NCBI RefSeq assembly: GCF_017163705.1
Contig: NZ_JAFIWB010000012.1
Location: 59,871 to 123,870, forward strand
Length of the DNA: 64,000 nt
From: Xanthomonas bonasiae
Lineage (GTDB): Bacteria > Pseudomonadota > Gammaproteobacteria > Xanthomonadales > Xanthomonadaceae
Reading direction: 5' to 3'
The notes under the pieces were generated by a model. It ran no database searches, was not told where the DNA came from, and saw only the letters and a program-made list of their open reading frames with translations. Made by a program: the position numbers and the translations under genes. Below, in pieces: positions 40,959-49,854 of the stretch. Position 1 is the first letter of the stretch, and each line of letters starts with the position of its first letter.

Positions 40959-41738
40959 ATGACCTCGCTGATCCAGGTTCTCGACCACGGCCCCATCCGC
41001 CAACTGCGCCTGGCGCGCGCGCCGGTCAACGCGCTCGACACCGCCCTGTGCGCCGACCTGGCCGCGGCGATCGCGCAGGCGCAAGCCGACGCGGTGCACG
41101 CGCTGGTGCTGTCCGGCAGCGAGCGCATCTTCTCCGCCGGCATGGACGTGCCGCATCTGCTCGGGCACGGCGACGATCGCGCCAAGCTGCTCGACAGCTG
41201 GCAGCAGTTCTTCGGCGCCGCCCGCGCGCTGGCCGACAGCGCGATCCCGGTGGTGGCGGCGCTGACCGGCCACGCGCCGGCCGGCGGCTGCGTGCTGGCG
41301 CTGTGCTGCGACTACCGGGTGATGGCGCGCAGTCCCGAGCCGGCGCACCCGGTCAGCATCGGGCTCAACGAGACCCAGGTCGGCCTGATCGCGCCGGAAG
41401 GCATCCAGCGCCTGCTGCGGCGCGTGGTCGGCGCACACCGCGCCGAACGGCTGCTGGTCGGCGGCGAGCTGGTCAGCGCCGAGCGGGCGCTGGAGATCGG
41501 CCTGGTCGACGAACTGGTCGATGCGGAACTGGTGGTCGCACGTGCGGTGGCCTGGCTGCAGGAGCTGCTGCAACTGCCGCGGCAGCCGATGCTGCAGACC
41601 CGCGCGATCGCCCGCGCCGACCTGCGCGCCGCGCTGGCCGACGAGCACATCCAGCTCGAGCGCTTCGTCGACGGCTGGCAGGCGCCGGACACCCAGGCCG
41701 CGCTGCACGCGCTGGTGGCCAGGCTGGGCAAGCGCTGA
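40959..41738 (+). CDS. Enoyl-CoA hydratase/isomerase family protein
   Basis: 259 residues of the crotonase superfamily. FSAGMDVPHL holds the first oxyanion turn, and GHAPAGGCVLALCCDYR is the second oxyanion segment; the usual catalytic Glu pair is not clear, so the reaction (hydratase, isomerase or hydrolase) is open. ATG 40959 is chosen (GGAA 9 bp upstream); an ATG at 40917 is possible. The tesB-type gene 72 bp downstream suggests acyl-CoA metabolism. Confidence 0.85.
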   Translation: MTSLIQVLDHGPIRQLRLARAPVNALDTALCADLAAAIAQAQADAVHALVLSGSERIFSAGMDVPHLLGHGDDRAKLLDSWQQFFGAARALADSAIPVVAALTGHAPAGGCVLALCCDYRVMARSPEPAHPVSIGLNETQVGLIAPEGIQRLLRRVVGAHRAERLLVGGELVSAERALEIGLVDELVDAELVVARAVAWLQELLQLPRQPMLQTRAIARADLRAALADEHIQLERFVDGWQAPDTQAALHALVARLGKR

Positions 41739-41774
41739 GCCGCGCCGGCACGCAGGCGGGCGCGGGCGGCCCGG

Positions 41775-41780
41775 TATAAT
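41775..41780 (+). promoter_or_regulatory. -10 box before tesB
   Basis: Perfect TATAAT at 41775-41780, about 31 bp before the TTG start of tesB. No good -35 match is visible upstream. Confidence 0.5.
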
Positions 41781-41810
41781 CGTGGGCATTCCTCGCCCAG
41801 GCCCCGCCTC

Positions 41811-42722
41811 TTGTCCGCCAAGCCGCCCGCTCCCGTCGTGTCCGAACTGATCGAACTGCTGTCGCTGGAACGGCTGGAGGACAACCTGTTCCGCGGCCAG
41901 AGCCGCGACATCGGCACCAAGTACGTGTTCGGCGGGCAGGTGCTGGGGCAGGCGCTGTCGGCGGCGCAGGCGACGGTGGACAACGGCCGCCGCGCGCATT
42001 CGCTGCACGCCTACTTCCTGCGCGCCGGCGACATCGACCACCCCATCGTCTACGACGTGGACCGCACCCGCGACGGCGGCAGTTTCTCGGTGCGCCGGGT
42101 CACCGCGGTCCAGCACGGCAAGGTGATCTTCTTCTGCGCCGCCTCGTTCCAGGAGCGCGAAGACGGCGCCACCCACCAGCTGAAGATGCCGGAAGTGCCG
42201 CAGCCGGAAGACATCGAGCCGACCCAGGCCGCGCGTCCGGACGTGCTGGCGACGCTGCCGACCAAGGTGCAGCGCTGGCTCTCGCGCGGCGGCCCGTTCG
42301 AGTTCCGCCACGTATACCCGCGCGACGAACTGAACCCGCCCAAGCGCCCGCCGTTCCAGCAGATGTGGCTGCGCCTGAGCGAGCCGGTCGGCGACGCGCC
42401 GGAACTGCACCAGGCGCTGCTGGCCTACGCCTCGGATTTCCACCTGCTCGGCACCGCGACCTTTCCGCACGGCATCAGCTACTACACGCCCAACGTGCAG
42501 ATGGCCTCGCTCGACCACGCGCTGTGGTTCCACCGCCCGTTCCGCGCCGACGACTGGCTGCTGTACTCGCTGGACAGCCCCAGCGCGCAGGGCTCGCGCG
42601 GCCTGGCGCGCGGCCAGTTCTTCACCCGCGACGGGGTGCTGGTCGCCAGCACCGCGCAGGAAGGCCTGATCCGCGTGGTGCCCGAGGCCGGCGCCGCGGC
42701 GCAGGTTCCGGCCAAGGACTGA
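41811..42722 (+). CDS. tesB: Acyl-CoA thioesterase II (TesB)
   Basis: 303 residues, double-hotdog thioesterase hydrolysing medium to long acyl-CoA. Motifs: FGGQVLGQAL (N-terminal), VDRTRDGGSFSVRRV and a SLDHALWFHRPFRADDWLLY C-terminal hotdog with catalytic Asp. TTG at 41811 is chosen for MSAKPPAPVVSELIELL, supported by the TATAAT upstream; a GTG nine codons later is an alternative. Confidence 0.93.
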   Translation: MSAKPPAPVVSELIELLSLERLEDNLFRGQSRDIGTKYVFGGQVLGQALSAAQATVDNGRRAHSLHAYFLRAGDIDHPIVYDVDRTRDGGSFSVRRVTAVQHGKVIFFCAASFQEREDGATHQLKMPEVPQPEDIEPTQAARPDVLATLPTKVQRWLSRGGPFEFRHVYPRDELNPPKRPPFQQMWLRLSEPVGDAPELHQALLAYASDFHLLGTATFPHGISYYTPNVQMASLDHALWFHRPFRADDWLLYSLDSPSAQGSRGLARGQFFTRDGVLVASTAQEGLIRVVPEAGAAAQVPAKD

Positions 42723-42732
42723 GGCGACGACG

Positions 42733-43245
42733 ATGCGGCAGATCTTCAGCAGTCAACGCGTGGAAACCGCCGAAGGCGTGGCCAAGCTGTTGCGCGAGCA
42801 AGGCATCGAGGTGCGGCTGAGCAACGGCCGTTCCTACCGCAGCCGGCGCAGCGGCCAGTTCAGCTACATCGACCCGGTGGCGACGCAGGTGCAGCCGACG
42901 GTGTGGGTGGTGCACGCCGACGACCAGCCGCGCGCGCGCGCCCTGCTGCGCGAGTCCGGCCTGATCGACAGCACCCGCCAGGACCCGGCGCAGACGCTGC
43001 CGTACCTGAGCGAATTCCGCTCGCAGGCGGTCCCGGACAGCGGCAAGCGCTGGGCGTGGCGGCTGCGGGTCGCGCTGCTGCTGGCGATCGGCGCGGTGGC
43101 GCTGGTGACGGTGCTGCGCCATCGCGGCAACCAGGCCGCCACGCCCACCCCGGCTGTCGCGCCAGCCGCCGCACCGGCCTCGCAACCGGCGCAGGACAGC
43201 GACGAAGTGCGCGTGCGGGTGCAGCCGGCGCAGCGCGGCAACTGA
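42733..43245 (+). CDS. DUF2007-like single-pass membrane protein
   Basis: 170 residues. Residues 1-80 resemble the DUF2007 putative signal-transducing domain (RVETAEGVAKLLREQGIEV); a single membrane helix lies at about 108-126 (WRLRVALLLAIGAVALVTV) and a Pro/Ala-rich tail follows. Function unknown. 10 bp after tesB. Xanthomonads annotate similar genes as pathogenicity-like, but nothing here proves that. Confidence 0.7.
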   Translation: MRQIFSSQRVETAEGVAKLLREQGIEVRLSNGRSYRSRRSGQFSYIDPVATQVQPTVWVVHADDQPRARALLRESGLIDSTRQDPAQTLPYLSEFRSQAVPDSGKRWAWRLRVALLLAIGAVALVTVLRHRGNQAATPTPAVAPAAAPASQPAQDSDEVRVRVQPAQRGN

Positions 43246-43332
43246 GCCGTCGGCGGCAGAGGCATCCTGTTTCTTGCAGGGTTTGGGGGCCGCTGACGCC
43301 TGACCTCCGCCGAAGCCGGCGATTTCGTCACC

Positions 43333-43579
43333 GCGCCTGTGGCGGTTGAAACCGCTCGCGATCGACTGATTGGCTGCACTGCTGGCTGGCTGCACTGTAG
43401 GAGGGGCTTCAGCCCCGACAGACTGCCGAAGTTCACCACTTCGCCATGGACCTGCCGCGATTGAAATCGCCTGCGATCGGCTGACTGGGTGCATTGTAGG
43501 AGGGGCTTCAGCCCCGACAGGACGCCGAAGTTCGCGCCTTCGCCAATGGGCCTGTCGCGGTTGAAACCGCTCCTACAGG
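43333..43579. repeat. Tandem and inverted GTAGGAGGGGCTTCAGCCCCGAC elements
   Basis: Two direct copies of GTAGGAGGGGCTTCAGCCCC start at 43397 and 43496, 99 bp apart, each followed by GACAG...GCCGAAGTTC. Inverted halves (GCGGTTGAAACCGCTC) lie at 43341 and 43555. The 450-bp gap between the genes at 42733 and 43699 holds these and the terminator, nothing else. Confidence 0.75.
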
Positions 43580-43615
43580 AGCATGGCGATTGAACCGATG
43601 CGTTGCTTAGACAAA

Positions 43616-43650
43616 TAAAAACGCCCCTGCGCATCGCTGCGCAGGGGCGG
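43616..43650 (-). terminator. Terminator of the EF-hand gene
   Basis: CGCCCCTGCGC (43622-43632) and GCGCAGGGGCG (43639-43649), 11-bp perfect stem, with a T-run on the minus strand (plus-strand AAAAA at 43617). Confidence 0.9.
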
Positions 43651-43698
43651 TCGTCGATCGGCGCCTTGTTGCTTGTTGCCTGTTGCGGGGTGGAACGG

Positions 43699-44304
43699 TC
43701 AGTTCGCGTCGGATGCGGCCGGCATCGGCTTGGCGCCAGGCTTCTGCCCGGGCTTCTGGCCGGGCTTGTGCATCCACATCGACTGCGCCGCGTCGAACTC
43801 GGCGCGGCTAAGCATGCCGTCCTTGTTGGTGTCGGCCTTGGCGAACCATTCGTCGCGATGCTGCTTGGCGCGCAGCTCGAAATCGGCGCGATCGACGAAG
43901 CCGTCCTTGTTCGCGTCCATCTTGTCGAAGCGCGCGGCGAACTTCGGATCGGCCTTGGCCTCGTCGCGGCTGATGCGGCCGTCCTTGTTGGTATCCAGCT
44001 TGGCCCACATCGCGCCGTGCTCGCCGCGTCCGCCGCGCTCGCCGTGACGGCCATGGCGCGGGAACTCGTCGGGGGTCAGCTTGCCGTCGTGGTTCTTGTC
44101 CAGGGCGTCGAAGTGCTCGGCCAGGCGCGGATTGGCCGCGGCCTCGCTGCGATCGACGACGCCGTCGCCATTCTTGTCCAGCCTGGCGAAGCCGCCGGCA
44201 TCGGCCGGCGCGGCGGGATCCGACGGCGGCGGGTTGGCGGCATAGGCGCCGCCGGACAGCACGGCGAGCATGGCCAGGGCGAGCAGCGGGTTGCGATACT
44301 TCAT
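43699..44304 (-). CDS. Exported EF-hand calcium-binding protein
   Basis: 201 residues with signal peptide (ending GAYAAN). Five EF-hand loops are visible: [48 protein letters not shown] and [12 protein letters not shown]; the third to fifth fit the 12-residue Ca loop best. The C-terminus repeats KPGQ. Likely periplasmic calcium binding or buffering, as in CASP-like calmodulins; the partner is unknown. Confidence 0.9.
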   Translation of the reverse strand: MKYRNPLLALAMLAVLSGGAYAANPPPSDPAAPADAGGFARLDKNGDGVVDRSEAAANPRLAEHFDALDKNHDGKLTPDEFPRHGRHGERGGRGEHGAMWAKLDTNKDGRISRDEAKADPKFAARFDKMDANKDGFVDRADFELRAKQHRDEWFAKADTNKDGMLSRAEFDAAQSMWMHKPGQKPGQKPGAKPMPAASDAN

Positions 44305-44518
44305 GGAAAACTCCCTGAGGGAAAGGAAGACACCTGCCGGCGCGGCAAGCGCGTGCGGCAGTCACCAGCGCAGCAGGAACGGACCGCCAGGCGGGCCGGC
44401 GCAGCGGCGCCTTCACTGCAATCAACGCCCCGCTGCAGGCGCGGTTGACCCAGGCCGGGGCGCATTCATGCGGCGGACAGTCGCGGCCGCTGCGATCGCG
44501 AAGCGCTATGCTCGGTGC

Positions 44519-45280
44519 ATGGCCATCCACACCGACGCCAGCGACGACCTGCGCCTGTTCCAGACCGGCCAGCACGCGTGCGGCTATTGGCCCGAGCGGC
44601 AAGCGCGCGATCTGGTGCTGGACCCGCACGACCCGCGCCTGGGCGCGCTGTATCCGCTGGCGCTGAGCTGGGGCTTCCGCCGTTCCGGCGACCTGGTCTA
44701 CCGGCCGCATTGCGACCACTGCCGCGCCTGCGTGGCGGTGCGCATCCCGGTCGCGGAATTCGTGCCCGACCGCAGCCAGCGCCGTTGCCTGGCGCGCAAT
44801 GCCGACATCGACACGCGCATCGTCGCCGCCGAACGCAACGAGGAACAGTTGGCGCTGTACCAGCGCTACCTGCGCATGCGCCACCCGGGCGGCGGCATGG
44901 ATGCGCACGGCGCGCACGAATTCGACCAGTTCCTGATCGGCCGCTGGTCGCACGGGCGCTTTCTGGAGATGCGCCAGAAGACCGCGGACGGACAGCGCGG
45001 ACCGCTGCTGGGGGTGGCGGTCACCGACATCGCCGAGCAGGCCTTGTCGGCGGTCTACACCTTCTACGATCCCGACGTCGCCGCGCGCGGGCTGGGCACG
45101 CTGGCGATCCTGCAACAGATCGCATGGGCCAGGCGCGAAGGCCTGAGCCATCTGTACCTGGGCTACTGGATCCGCGGCCACCAGAAGATGGACTACAAGC
45201 GCCGCTTCCGGCCGCTGCAGGCCTACGACGGGCGCAACTGGCGCGCGTTCGACGACTACGCCGGCCGCCTCGGCGATTAG
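44519..45280 (+). CDS. bpt: Aspartate/glutamate leucyltransferase (Bpt)
   Basis: 253 residues. Transfers leucine from Leu-tRNA to N-terminal Asp/Glu of proteins, feeding the N-degron pathway. The family sequence [18 protein letters not shown] and [15 protein letters not shown], with a C-terminal GNAT-fold half ([26 protein letters not shown]), fits Bpt rather than the eukaryote-like Ate1. ATG 44519 is chosen; the region upstream back to 44305 shows no gene. Confidence 0.92.
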   Translation: MAIHTDASDDLRLFQTGQHACGYWPERQARDLVLDPHDPRLGALYPLALSWGFRRSGDLVYRPHCDHCRACVAVRIPVAEFVPDRSQRRCLARNADIDTRIVAAERNEEQLALYQRYLRMRHPGGGMDAHGAHEFDQFLIGRWSHGRFLEMRQKTADGQRGPLLGVAVTDIAEQALSAVYTFYDPDVAARGLGTLAILQQIAWARREGLSHLYLGYWIRGHQKMDYKRRFRPLQAYDGRNWRAFDDYAGRLGD

Positions 45281-45506
45281 GGCGCCCGCACCGCGATTCG
45301 GCCTTCCGGCTTACCGACCGACGGGAGCGAGAGAGGCAATGAGCGATGCACGGCGCGACCGTGAGAGCTGACGGCGAGCGAGACGCTCGTCGTCCCGCGC
45401 CGCCTGCCGGTGGCGCAACCCGCGGCGTGCATCGCCTCGGCAGGCGCGTTTGGCACGCCGCCACGGCGCCATCGTTCGGACATGCGCCGCGTGCGAAAAT
45501 GCGCGC

Positions 45507-46748
45507 ATGAAGCCACGTGCCCTGTTGTTTGCCCTGACCCTGCTGTGCGGCGCCTGCTCGCACACCGGCTCCGCCCCGACCGCCGCCACGCCCGCGGCGC
45601 CCGCCCCTGCGGCATTGCGCCTGGCCACCTACAACACCTCGCTGAATTCGGACGAGGACGGCGGCCTGATCGCGGCGCTGCAGGGCGACAGCGCGCAGGC
45701 GCGCAAGATCGCCGCGGTGCTGCAGCAGGTGCGCCCGGACCTGGTGCTGCTCAACGAATTCGACTACGACGACGCGCACCGCGCCGCCGACCTGTTCCAG
45801 CAGCGCTACCTGGAAGTCGCCCAGCCGCTCGGCGGCGCCGCGCTGCACTACCCGTACCGCTACCTGGCGCCGGTCAACACCGGCGTGCCCAGCGGGCTGG
45901 ACCTGGACAACGACGGCAGCGTCGGCGGCAACGGCCGCGCGCGCGGCAACGACGCCTGGGGCTACGGCCTGCATCCCGGCCAGTACGGCATGCTGCTGCT
46001 GTCCAGGTACCCGATCGACGCCGCGGCGGTGCGCAGCTTCCGCCTGTTCAAATGGAGCGCGATGCCCGGCGCCCTGCGGCCGATCGATCCGGCCACGGGT
46101 CGCACGTTCTACAGCGATGCGGTGTGGGCGCAACTGCGGCTGTCGTCGAAATCGCATTGGGACGTGCCGGTACGCACGCCGCTGGGCGTGGTCCACGCGC
46201 TGGTCGCGCATCCCACGCCGCCGGTGTTCGACGGCGCCGAGAAGCGCAACGCGGCGCGCAACCACGACGAACTGCGGCTGTGGCGCGAATATCTGGACGA
46301 CCGCGACAGCGCGACATGGCTGTGCGACGACGCCGGCCGTTGCGGCGGCCTGGCCGCCGGCGCGCGCTTCGTGATGCTCGGCGATCTCAACAACGACGTC
46401 ATCGACGGCGAAGGCCGCCACGACGCGATCCGCGCGCTGGTCGAACACCCGCGCGTGCTGCACTACCCGACCCCGCACAGCGCCGGCGGCGAAGAAGCCG
46501 CGCGCGCCTATGCCGCGCAGGGCATCGCCCACCGCGGCCCGCCGCAGCAGGTCACCGGCGATTTCGGGCCGAAGGCCGGCGCGATGCGGCTGGACTACGT
46601 GCTGCCGTCCAACGGCTTCCGCTATCTGGACAGCGGCGTGTTCTGGCCGGCCTCCAGCGCCGCGGCCGCGGCGATCGCCGACGGCAGCGACCATCACCTG
46701 GTGTGGGTGGATGTGACTGTGGAGCCGGGATTGGAGAGTCGGGATTAG
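45507..46748 (+). CDS. Lipoprotein endonuclease/exonuclease/phosphatase-family protein
   Basis: 413 residues. Lipobox LLCGAC near residue 17. The EEP fold is supported by ATYNTSLNSDEDGG, VLLNEFDYDD, GDLNNDVIDGE and RLDYVLPS, plus the C-terminal SDHHLVW that supplies the catalytic Asp/His. It could act on DNA, phosphoinositides or other phosphodiesters at the membrane. An Asp-rich DLDNDGSVGGNG loop near 135-146 is Ca-binding-like. The gene's last codons fall in a GGGATTG/GGGATTA repeat. ATG 45507 gives the lipoprotein signal. Confidence 0.85.
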   Translation: MKPRALLFALTLLCGACSHTGSAPTAATPAAPAPAALRLATYNTSLNSDEDGGLIAALQGDSAQARKIAAVLQQVRPDLVLLNEFDYDDAHRAADLFQQRYLEVAQPLGGAALHYPYRYLAPVNTGVPSGLDLDNDGSVGGNGRARGNDAWGYGLHPGQYGMLLLSRYPIDAAAVRSFRLFKWSAMPGALRPIDPATGRTFYSDAVWAQLRLSSKSHWDVPVRTPLGVVHALVAHPTPPVFDGAEKRNAARNHDELRLWREYLDDRDSATWLCDDAGRCGGLAAGARFVMLGDLNNDVIDGEGRHDAIRALVEHPRVLHYPTPHSAGGEEAARAYAAQGIAHRGPPQQVTGDFGPKAGAMRLDYVLPSNGFRYLDSGVFWPASSAAAAAIADGSDHHLVWVDVTVEPGLESRD

Positions 46749-46755
46749 GGATTCG
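46724..46755. repeat. GGGATTG repeat across a stop codon
   Basis: GCCGGGATTGGAGAGTCGGGATTAGGGATTCG-like sequence covers the last codons and stop of the upstream gene and runs on past it. Confidence 0.55.
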
Positions 46756-46901
46756 TGGCGCTGGCGGTCGGCCGGCGACTGAATTGATCCGGGTCCGCGG
46801 GGTCGCCGCACCCCGGCCTTGATCCAGATCAAGGGCAAGACCGCGCAAACGCTATCCAATGCATGCCGCACCCCGTCGGGATGCGTCACCGGATAGCGAG
46901 C

Positions 46902-47264
46902 ATGCGAACGCAACAGCTGCAACAGGCGCTGGAGGGACTCAACGGCGCCACCGCCGACATCGAGGCCTCGGCGCTGATTTCCTTGGATGGACTGATGATC
47001 GCCTCGGCGATGCCGCAGGGCATGGACGAGGACCGCGTCGGCGCGATGTCCGCCGCGCTGCTGGCGCTGGGCGAGCGCAGCGCGCGCGAGCTGGCGCGCG
47101 GGCCGCTGGAGCGGGTGCTGATCCAGGGCGAACTCGGCTACGTGATCATGAGCGCGGCCGGGCGCGAAGCGGTGCTGACCGTGCTCGCCAAGCCCAGCGC
47201 CAAGCTCGGCCTGGTGTTCCTGGACATCAAGCGCGCCGCCCAGGCGCTGCAGCAGATTCTCTAG
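46902..47264 (+). CDS. Roadblock/LC7-domain protein
   Basis: 120 residues. The whole protein is a roadblock/LC7 domain (EGLNGATADIEASALISLDGLMIAS, LERVLIQGELGYVIM), the fold of MglB and other regulators of small GTPases. Start ATG 46902 gives MRTQQLQQALEGL; upstream residues are non-family. A GGAG Shine-Dalgarno separates it from a PAS gene 10 bp downstream. It is first in a five-gene coupled operon. Confidence 0.85.
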   Translation: MRTQQLQQALEGLNGATADIEASALISLDGLMIASAMPQGMDEDRVGAMSAALLALGERSARELARGPLERVLIQGELGYVIMSAAGREAVLTVLAKPSAKLGLVFLDIKRAAQALQQIL

Positions 47265-47274
47265 GAGCGCCGCC

Positions 47275-47775
47275 ATGCCGCTGCCGCCGATGGATCCGCC
47301 GCACGAGCCGCACCGCAGCGCCGAGCTGCGTTACCACGACGGCAGCCGCCGCCTGGTGTACTGGAGCGAACGCGAAGTGGCCTACCCCGACGGGCGCCTG
47401 ATCGTGTCGCGCACCGACCTGGACGGGGTCATCACCCACGCCAACGACGCCTTCGTCGAACTCAGCGGCTGGCCGCGGGCGACGCTGATCGGCGCGCCGC
47501 ACTGCATCCTGCGCCACCCGGACATGCCCAGGCGTGCGTTCCGCGACCTGTGGGACACTGTGCTGGGCGGCGAGAAATGGCACGGCTACGTCAAGAACCT
47601 GCGCCGCGACGGCGCCTGCTACTGGGTCTACGCCACCGCGCTGCCGAACGTGCGCAACGGCCAGGTGGTCGGCTTCACTTCGGTGCGGCGCAAGCCCTCG
47701 CGGCGGCGCATCGACGCACTGCAACCGCTGTACGCGCAGTGGCTGCAGGACGAGCGCGCGGAGACGCCGGCATGA
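47275..47775 (+). CDS. PAS-domain signalling protein
   Basis: 166 residues, single PAS domain similar to the Aer N-terminus: VSRTDLDGVITHANDAFVELSGWPRATLIGAPH, HPDMPRRAFRDLW and VKNLRRDGACYWV. No kinase, methyl-accepting or output domain, so a stand-alone sensor, possibly binding a flavin or small ligand and acting on its operon partners. AGGAG (47263-47267) precedes the ATG. Coupled to the next gene by ATGA. Confidence 0.85.
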   Translation: MPLPPMDPPHEPHRSAELRYHDGSRRLVYWSEREVAYPDGRLIVSRTDLDGVITHANDAFVELSGWPRATLIGAPHCILRHPDMPRRAFRDLWDTVLGGEKWHGYVKNLRRDGACYWVYATALPNVRNGQVVGFTSVRRKPSRRRIDALQPLYAQWLQDERAETPA

Positions 47776-48527
47776 GCCTCGATTTCCTGGTCGCGCCGGA
47801 CTTCGCGCCGGAGAACTTCTGCGGCTGGTACCTGCTCAGTACCGTGCTGCAGCGCCGCACCGGCGTCGGCCTGCACCTGTTGATGCCGGCCGATGCCGCG
47901 GAACAGAGGCAGTTGCTCGACGACAGCGTGGTCGACCTGGTGTACGCCAGTCCGTTCGATGCCAGCGCCCTGATCCGCACGCGCGGCTATCTGCCGCTCG
48001 CACGCCCGCGCGCGCATGCCGACGAAGTGGTGATCGCCGCCGCCGCGGACGCGCCGGCGCGCCGTGTCGAAGACCTGTCCTACGGCTGCCGCATCGCGCT
48101 GACCGACAACCACGACGTGCGCCTGATCGCGCTGCGCCTGCTGGAGCCGGCCGACCTCGACCCCGAGCGCATCGCCTGGCGTCCGGCCAGCAGCTATGCC
48201 GCGGTGGCGCGGCTGCTGCTGGAAGGCGAAGCCGATGCCGGCCTGTTCCTGGCCGACGCCTATCGCCGCCTGTCGCGGCTGACCCGCGAGCGGTTGCGGC
48301 CGCTGGTGGAGAGCGCACTCTGCGACATCGGCCACGTGCTGCTGGCGCATCCGCGCATCGCCGCGCAGCTGCCTGCGCTGCAAACGGCGCTGCTGGCGCT
48401 GGGCGACGCGACGCACCGCGAGGACCAGGGCGTGCTCGATGCGCTGGGCCTGGAGCGCGGCTTCGAGGCGATGGCGATGGAAGACGCGGAATTCATGATC
48501 GACCTGATCGACACCTTGCTGGACTGA
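47772..48527 (+). CDS. PhnD-like solute-binding-fold protein without signal peptide
   Basis: 251 residues. LLMPADAAEQRQLLDDSVVDLVYASPFDASAL and DLSYGCRIALTDNHDVRLIAL match type 2 periplasmic binding (PhnD/SsuA-like) folds, but no signal peptide or lipobox is present, so it is probably cytoplasmic and may sense a ligand for the operon. Translationally coupled to the PAS gene. Ligand unknown. Confidence 0.75.
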   Translation: MSLDFLVAPDFAPENFCGWYLLSTVLQRRTGVGLHLLMPADAAEQRQLLDDSVVDLVYASPFDASALIRTRGYLPLARPRAHADEVVIAAAADAPARRVEDLSYGCRIALTDNHDVRLIALRLLEPADLDPERIAWRPASSYAAVARLLLEGEADAGLFLADAYRRLSRLTRERLRPLVESALCDIGHVLLAHPRIAAQLPALQTALLALGDATHREDQGVLDALGLERGFEAMAMEDAEFMIDLIDTLLD

Positions 48528-48537
48528 GCGCACCGCC

Positions 48538-49185
48538 ATGGCCAACCGCACCACCGCTGCAGATCCGGCCCGCCTGGTGATGCGCACGCATGCGCGCGCC
48601 CTGCTGCGCGATCCGCGCGACGCCGCCGCGCATCTGGCGCGCCTGCATGCGGCGCTGCAGCTGCACGACAACGAGCCGGCGCAAGGCGTGCTCGCCGACC
48701 TGTTCGTGGCGCTGCCGCGACACGACACCGCGTTGCGCCAGGCGGCATTGCAGATGGCCGCCGCGCATCTGCCGCCGCATGTGGCCGAGGCCTTCCAACG
48801 CCACAGCCATGGCCACGCGTTGCTGCCGATCAATGCCCTGGCCACACGCTGGAGCGTGCTGGCGCGCCCCTCGGCCGACGTGCCGGCACGGGTCCGCCGG
48901 GCCAGCCCCGACCATTCGCGGCGCATGGTGCGCGAGGTGGTGGAGGCGTTGTGCGAAGGCGCCCCGCTGACCGCGGCGCGCTGCGAGCGCGAGTTCCTCG
49001 ACTACTGCATCAGTTGCCAGGACAAGCTCGCCTTCATGCTCGCCAGCCGCGAGCTGCGCCGCCATGCGCTCGCCCTGGGCGACCGCTGGGACCGCACCGC
49101 ACGCTGGCTGCAGCAACGCGACCTGCTCGGCGGCCGCAATGTCGCCGCCGACCTCCCTCTTTCCATTGCAAGCCCTCGGCCATGA
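48538..49185 (+). CDS. Conserved hypothetical protein (operon partner)
   Basis: 215 residues, no recognised domain. Helical, Ala/Arg-rich, with a DYCISCQDK segment near the C-terminus containing two Cys. It starts 10 bp after the upstream stop and its own stop overlaps the next ATG (ATGA). It belongs to the roadblock-PAS operon; function unknown. Confidence 0.7.
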   Translation: MANRTTAADPARLVMRTHARALLRDPRDAAAHLARLHAALQLHDNEPAQGVLADLFVALPRHDTALRQAALQMAAAHLPPHVAEAFQRHSHGHALLPINALATRWSVLARPSADVPARVRRASPDHSRRMVREVVEALCEGAPLTAARCEREFLDYCISCQDKLAFMLASRELRRHALALGDRWDRTARWLQQRDLLGGRNVAADLPLSIASPRP

Positions 49186-49805
49186 ACGACGACCAAGAAC
49201 CCACCTGGCTGATGCCCACGCCGCACGGCGTACTGCATGGTTTCGCCAGCGCCGCCCCGGACCGCATGCAGCGCGCCCTGCAACTGCTGCTCAGCGCGCA
49301 CGGCGCATTGTCGCTGCCGGAATGGCGCATGCGCGTGGACGGCGACGCGCAGCGCCTGCTGCACGAAGCGCGCGAACGGCAGTGGATCCAGCTGTTGCGG
49401 CGCCCGGTGCCCGGCCCGGAGATCCGCCTGGACGATTTCGCCCAGCACGTGATCGCGCCGCTGTCGGCCGAACGCCGCGCCGTGCTGGCCTCCGACGGCG
49501 GTTTCTGCCTGGGCCATGCCGGACTGAACCAGGACGAGGCCGACACGTTGAGCGTGGCCGCGGCCGATTTCTCCGGCTTCGCCCAGCGGCAGGGCGCACG
49601 CGGCTGGAGCGGCGCGCAGCACTACGTGTCGTTCTACAGCGAGCCGCAGCTGTTGCTGCCGGACTGGTCGTTCGTCCCGTTCTGGGTGGACGGCAGCGGC
49701 TACTGGCTGATCCTCGGCGGCGAAGCGCTGCTCAACAACCTGGCGATGGTGGAGCTGGTGTGGAGCATCCGCCTGGCGGCGGCGCGGTTCGCGCCGCCGG
49801 TTTGA
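49182..49805 (+). CDS. Conserved hypothetical protein (end of operon)
   Basis: 207 residues, no recognised domain. Contains WLMPTPHGVLHGFAS, GGFCLGHAGLNQDEADTLSVAAADF and FVPFWVDGSGYWLILGGEALL; the C-terminal third looks beta-rich. Overlaps the upstream stop (ATGA), last gene of the operon. It is followed by a GGGATTG repeat at 49809. Confidence 0.7.
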   Translation: MNDDQEPTWLMPTPHGVLHGFASAAPDRMQRALQLLLSAHGALSLPEWRMRVDGDAQRLLHEARERQWIQLLRRPVPGPEIRLDDFAQHVIAPLSAERRAVLASDGGFCLGHAGLNQDEADTLSVAAADFSGFAQRQGARGWSGAQHYVSFYSEPQLLLPDWSFVPFWVDGSGYWLILGGEALLNNLAMVELVWSIRLAAARFAPPV

Positions 49806-49808
49806 AGA

Positions 49809-49841
49809 GCCGGGATTGGGGAATCGGGATTGGGGATTCGG
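49809..49841. repeat. GGGATTG/GGGATTC tandem repeat
   Basis: GCCGGGATTGGGGAATCGGGATTGGGGATTCGG-like block between two convergent genes (49805 and purT). Confidence 0.65.
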
Positions 49842-49854
49842 AAAGGCGGTCCGC

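Noticed and set aside
43333..43579. Repeated 24-bp blocks at 99-bp spacing considered as CRISPR
   Set aside because: Only two direct copies, spacers are themselves related, and no cas gene is near; they are palindromic element copies.
49182..49805. Considered as a start at 48951 with a longer product
   Set aside because: Upstream residues overlap the preceding gene in another frame; the ATGA overlap at 49182 is a better start.
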